This document shows positions 14,060-14,243 of a stretch of 14,243 bases of DNA, piece by piece (the first letter of the stretch is position 1; every line of letters starts with the position of its first letter). The notes under the pieces are model-generated. The model saw only the letters and a program-made list of their open reading frames with translations. It ran no database searches and was not told the origin of the DNA. The stretch covers positions 1-14,243 of the forward strand of contig JAZDKP010000101.1 of assembly GCA_043802925.1 (NCBI GenBank), read 5' to 3'. Position numbers and translations under genes: made by a program. Origin of the DNA: JAZDKP01 sp043802925 (GTDB lineage: Bacteria; Fibrobacterota; OXYB2-FULL-49-7; JAEUSG01).

Positions 14060-14243
14060 ATGGAGGGCAATGTAATCGTCGGGCTCGACATCGGCACGAC
14101 CAAGATTGGCGTGGTGATCGGCGAGGCGACCGAGGACAACGGTCTCAATATTGTGGGGGTGGGCATGGCCCAGTCGGACGGCCTGCGCAAGGGCGTGGTC
14201 GTCAATATCGACAAAACGGTCAAGGCCATTGAAAAAGCGGTGG
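14060..14243 (+). CDS. ftsA: Cell division protein FtsA, N-terminal part (cut by window end)
   Basis: The 61 complete codons begin MEGNVIVGLDIGTTKIGVVI. This includes the phosphate-1 loop of the actin/Hsp70 ATPase fold, GLDIGTTKIG at residues 8-17. DGLRKGVVVNIDKT at about 41-54 matches the FtsA pattern in which a G-(I/V)-(I/V)-x-(N/D)-(I/L) segment follows the first sheet. FtsA tethers FtsZ filaments to the membrane and signals to the FtsQLB-FtsWI complex. It starts right after the ftsQ-type stop with no gap. Related ATPases such as PilM or MreB share the first motif, but gene order decides for FtsA. Confidence 0.9.
   Translation, partial: MEGNVIVGLDIGTTKIGVVIGEATEDNGLNIVGVGMAQSDGLRKGVVVNIDKTVKAIEKAV

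Overview
This window is the front and middle of a bacterial division and cell wall (dcw) cluster, read entirely on the + strand. The order is mraZ, rsmH (mraW), ftsL, ftsI (a class B PBP with PASTA domains), a small STAS-domain gene, murE, murF, mraY, murD, ftsW, murG, murC, a divergent ftsQ/divIB-type gene, and the first 61 codons of ftsA, cut by the window end. No RNA gene, mobile element, CRISPR array or broken gene was found.

Organism: the coding DNA is GC-rich. MurE carries the DNPR signature of meso-diaminopimelate-adding enzymes, and FtsI has two C-terminal PASTA domains. Together these suggest a diderm outside the Proteobacteria, for example in or near the FCB group (Fibrobacterota, Chlorobi-like or a candidate phylum). 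This placement is inference; 16S or marker-gene phylogeny would be needed to name the lineage.

Layout: bases 1-317 are intergenic. The first ~120 bases hold GC-rich inverted repeats, including two palindromes in opposite orientation that share a 12-base core. Bases ~130-317 are AT-rich and hold a sigma70-type promoter (TTGACA-N18-TATGTT) followed by four GG-centred repeats at exactly 10-bp spacing, the expected form of a MraZ operator. From 318 on the genes are packed with short overlaps (ATGA or GTGA junctions, or overlaps of 8, 11 and 26 bases) or gaps of 0-11 bases. The exceptions are the 22-base and 56-base gaps on either side of the STAS gene. The whole set is probably one transcription unit, autoregulated by MraZ.

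How the genes work together: MurC, MurD, MurE and MurF build UDP-MurNAc-pentapeptide in the cytoplasm. MraY and MurG convert it to lipid I and lipid II. FtsW (glycosyltransferase) and FtsI (transpeptidase) polymerise and cross-link it at the septum under control of FtsQ and FtsL, and FtsA anchors FtsZ to the membrane. RsmH methylates 16S rRNA. murB and ddl, often found between murC and ftsQ, are absent here.

The most unusual points are the STAS-domain gene between ftsI and murE, an FtsQ-like protein in which no POTRA domain is visible, a PASTA FtsI with a much shortened N-terminal head region, a MurG whose HEQN-type motif reads HALD, and the clean four-repeat MraZ operator.
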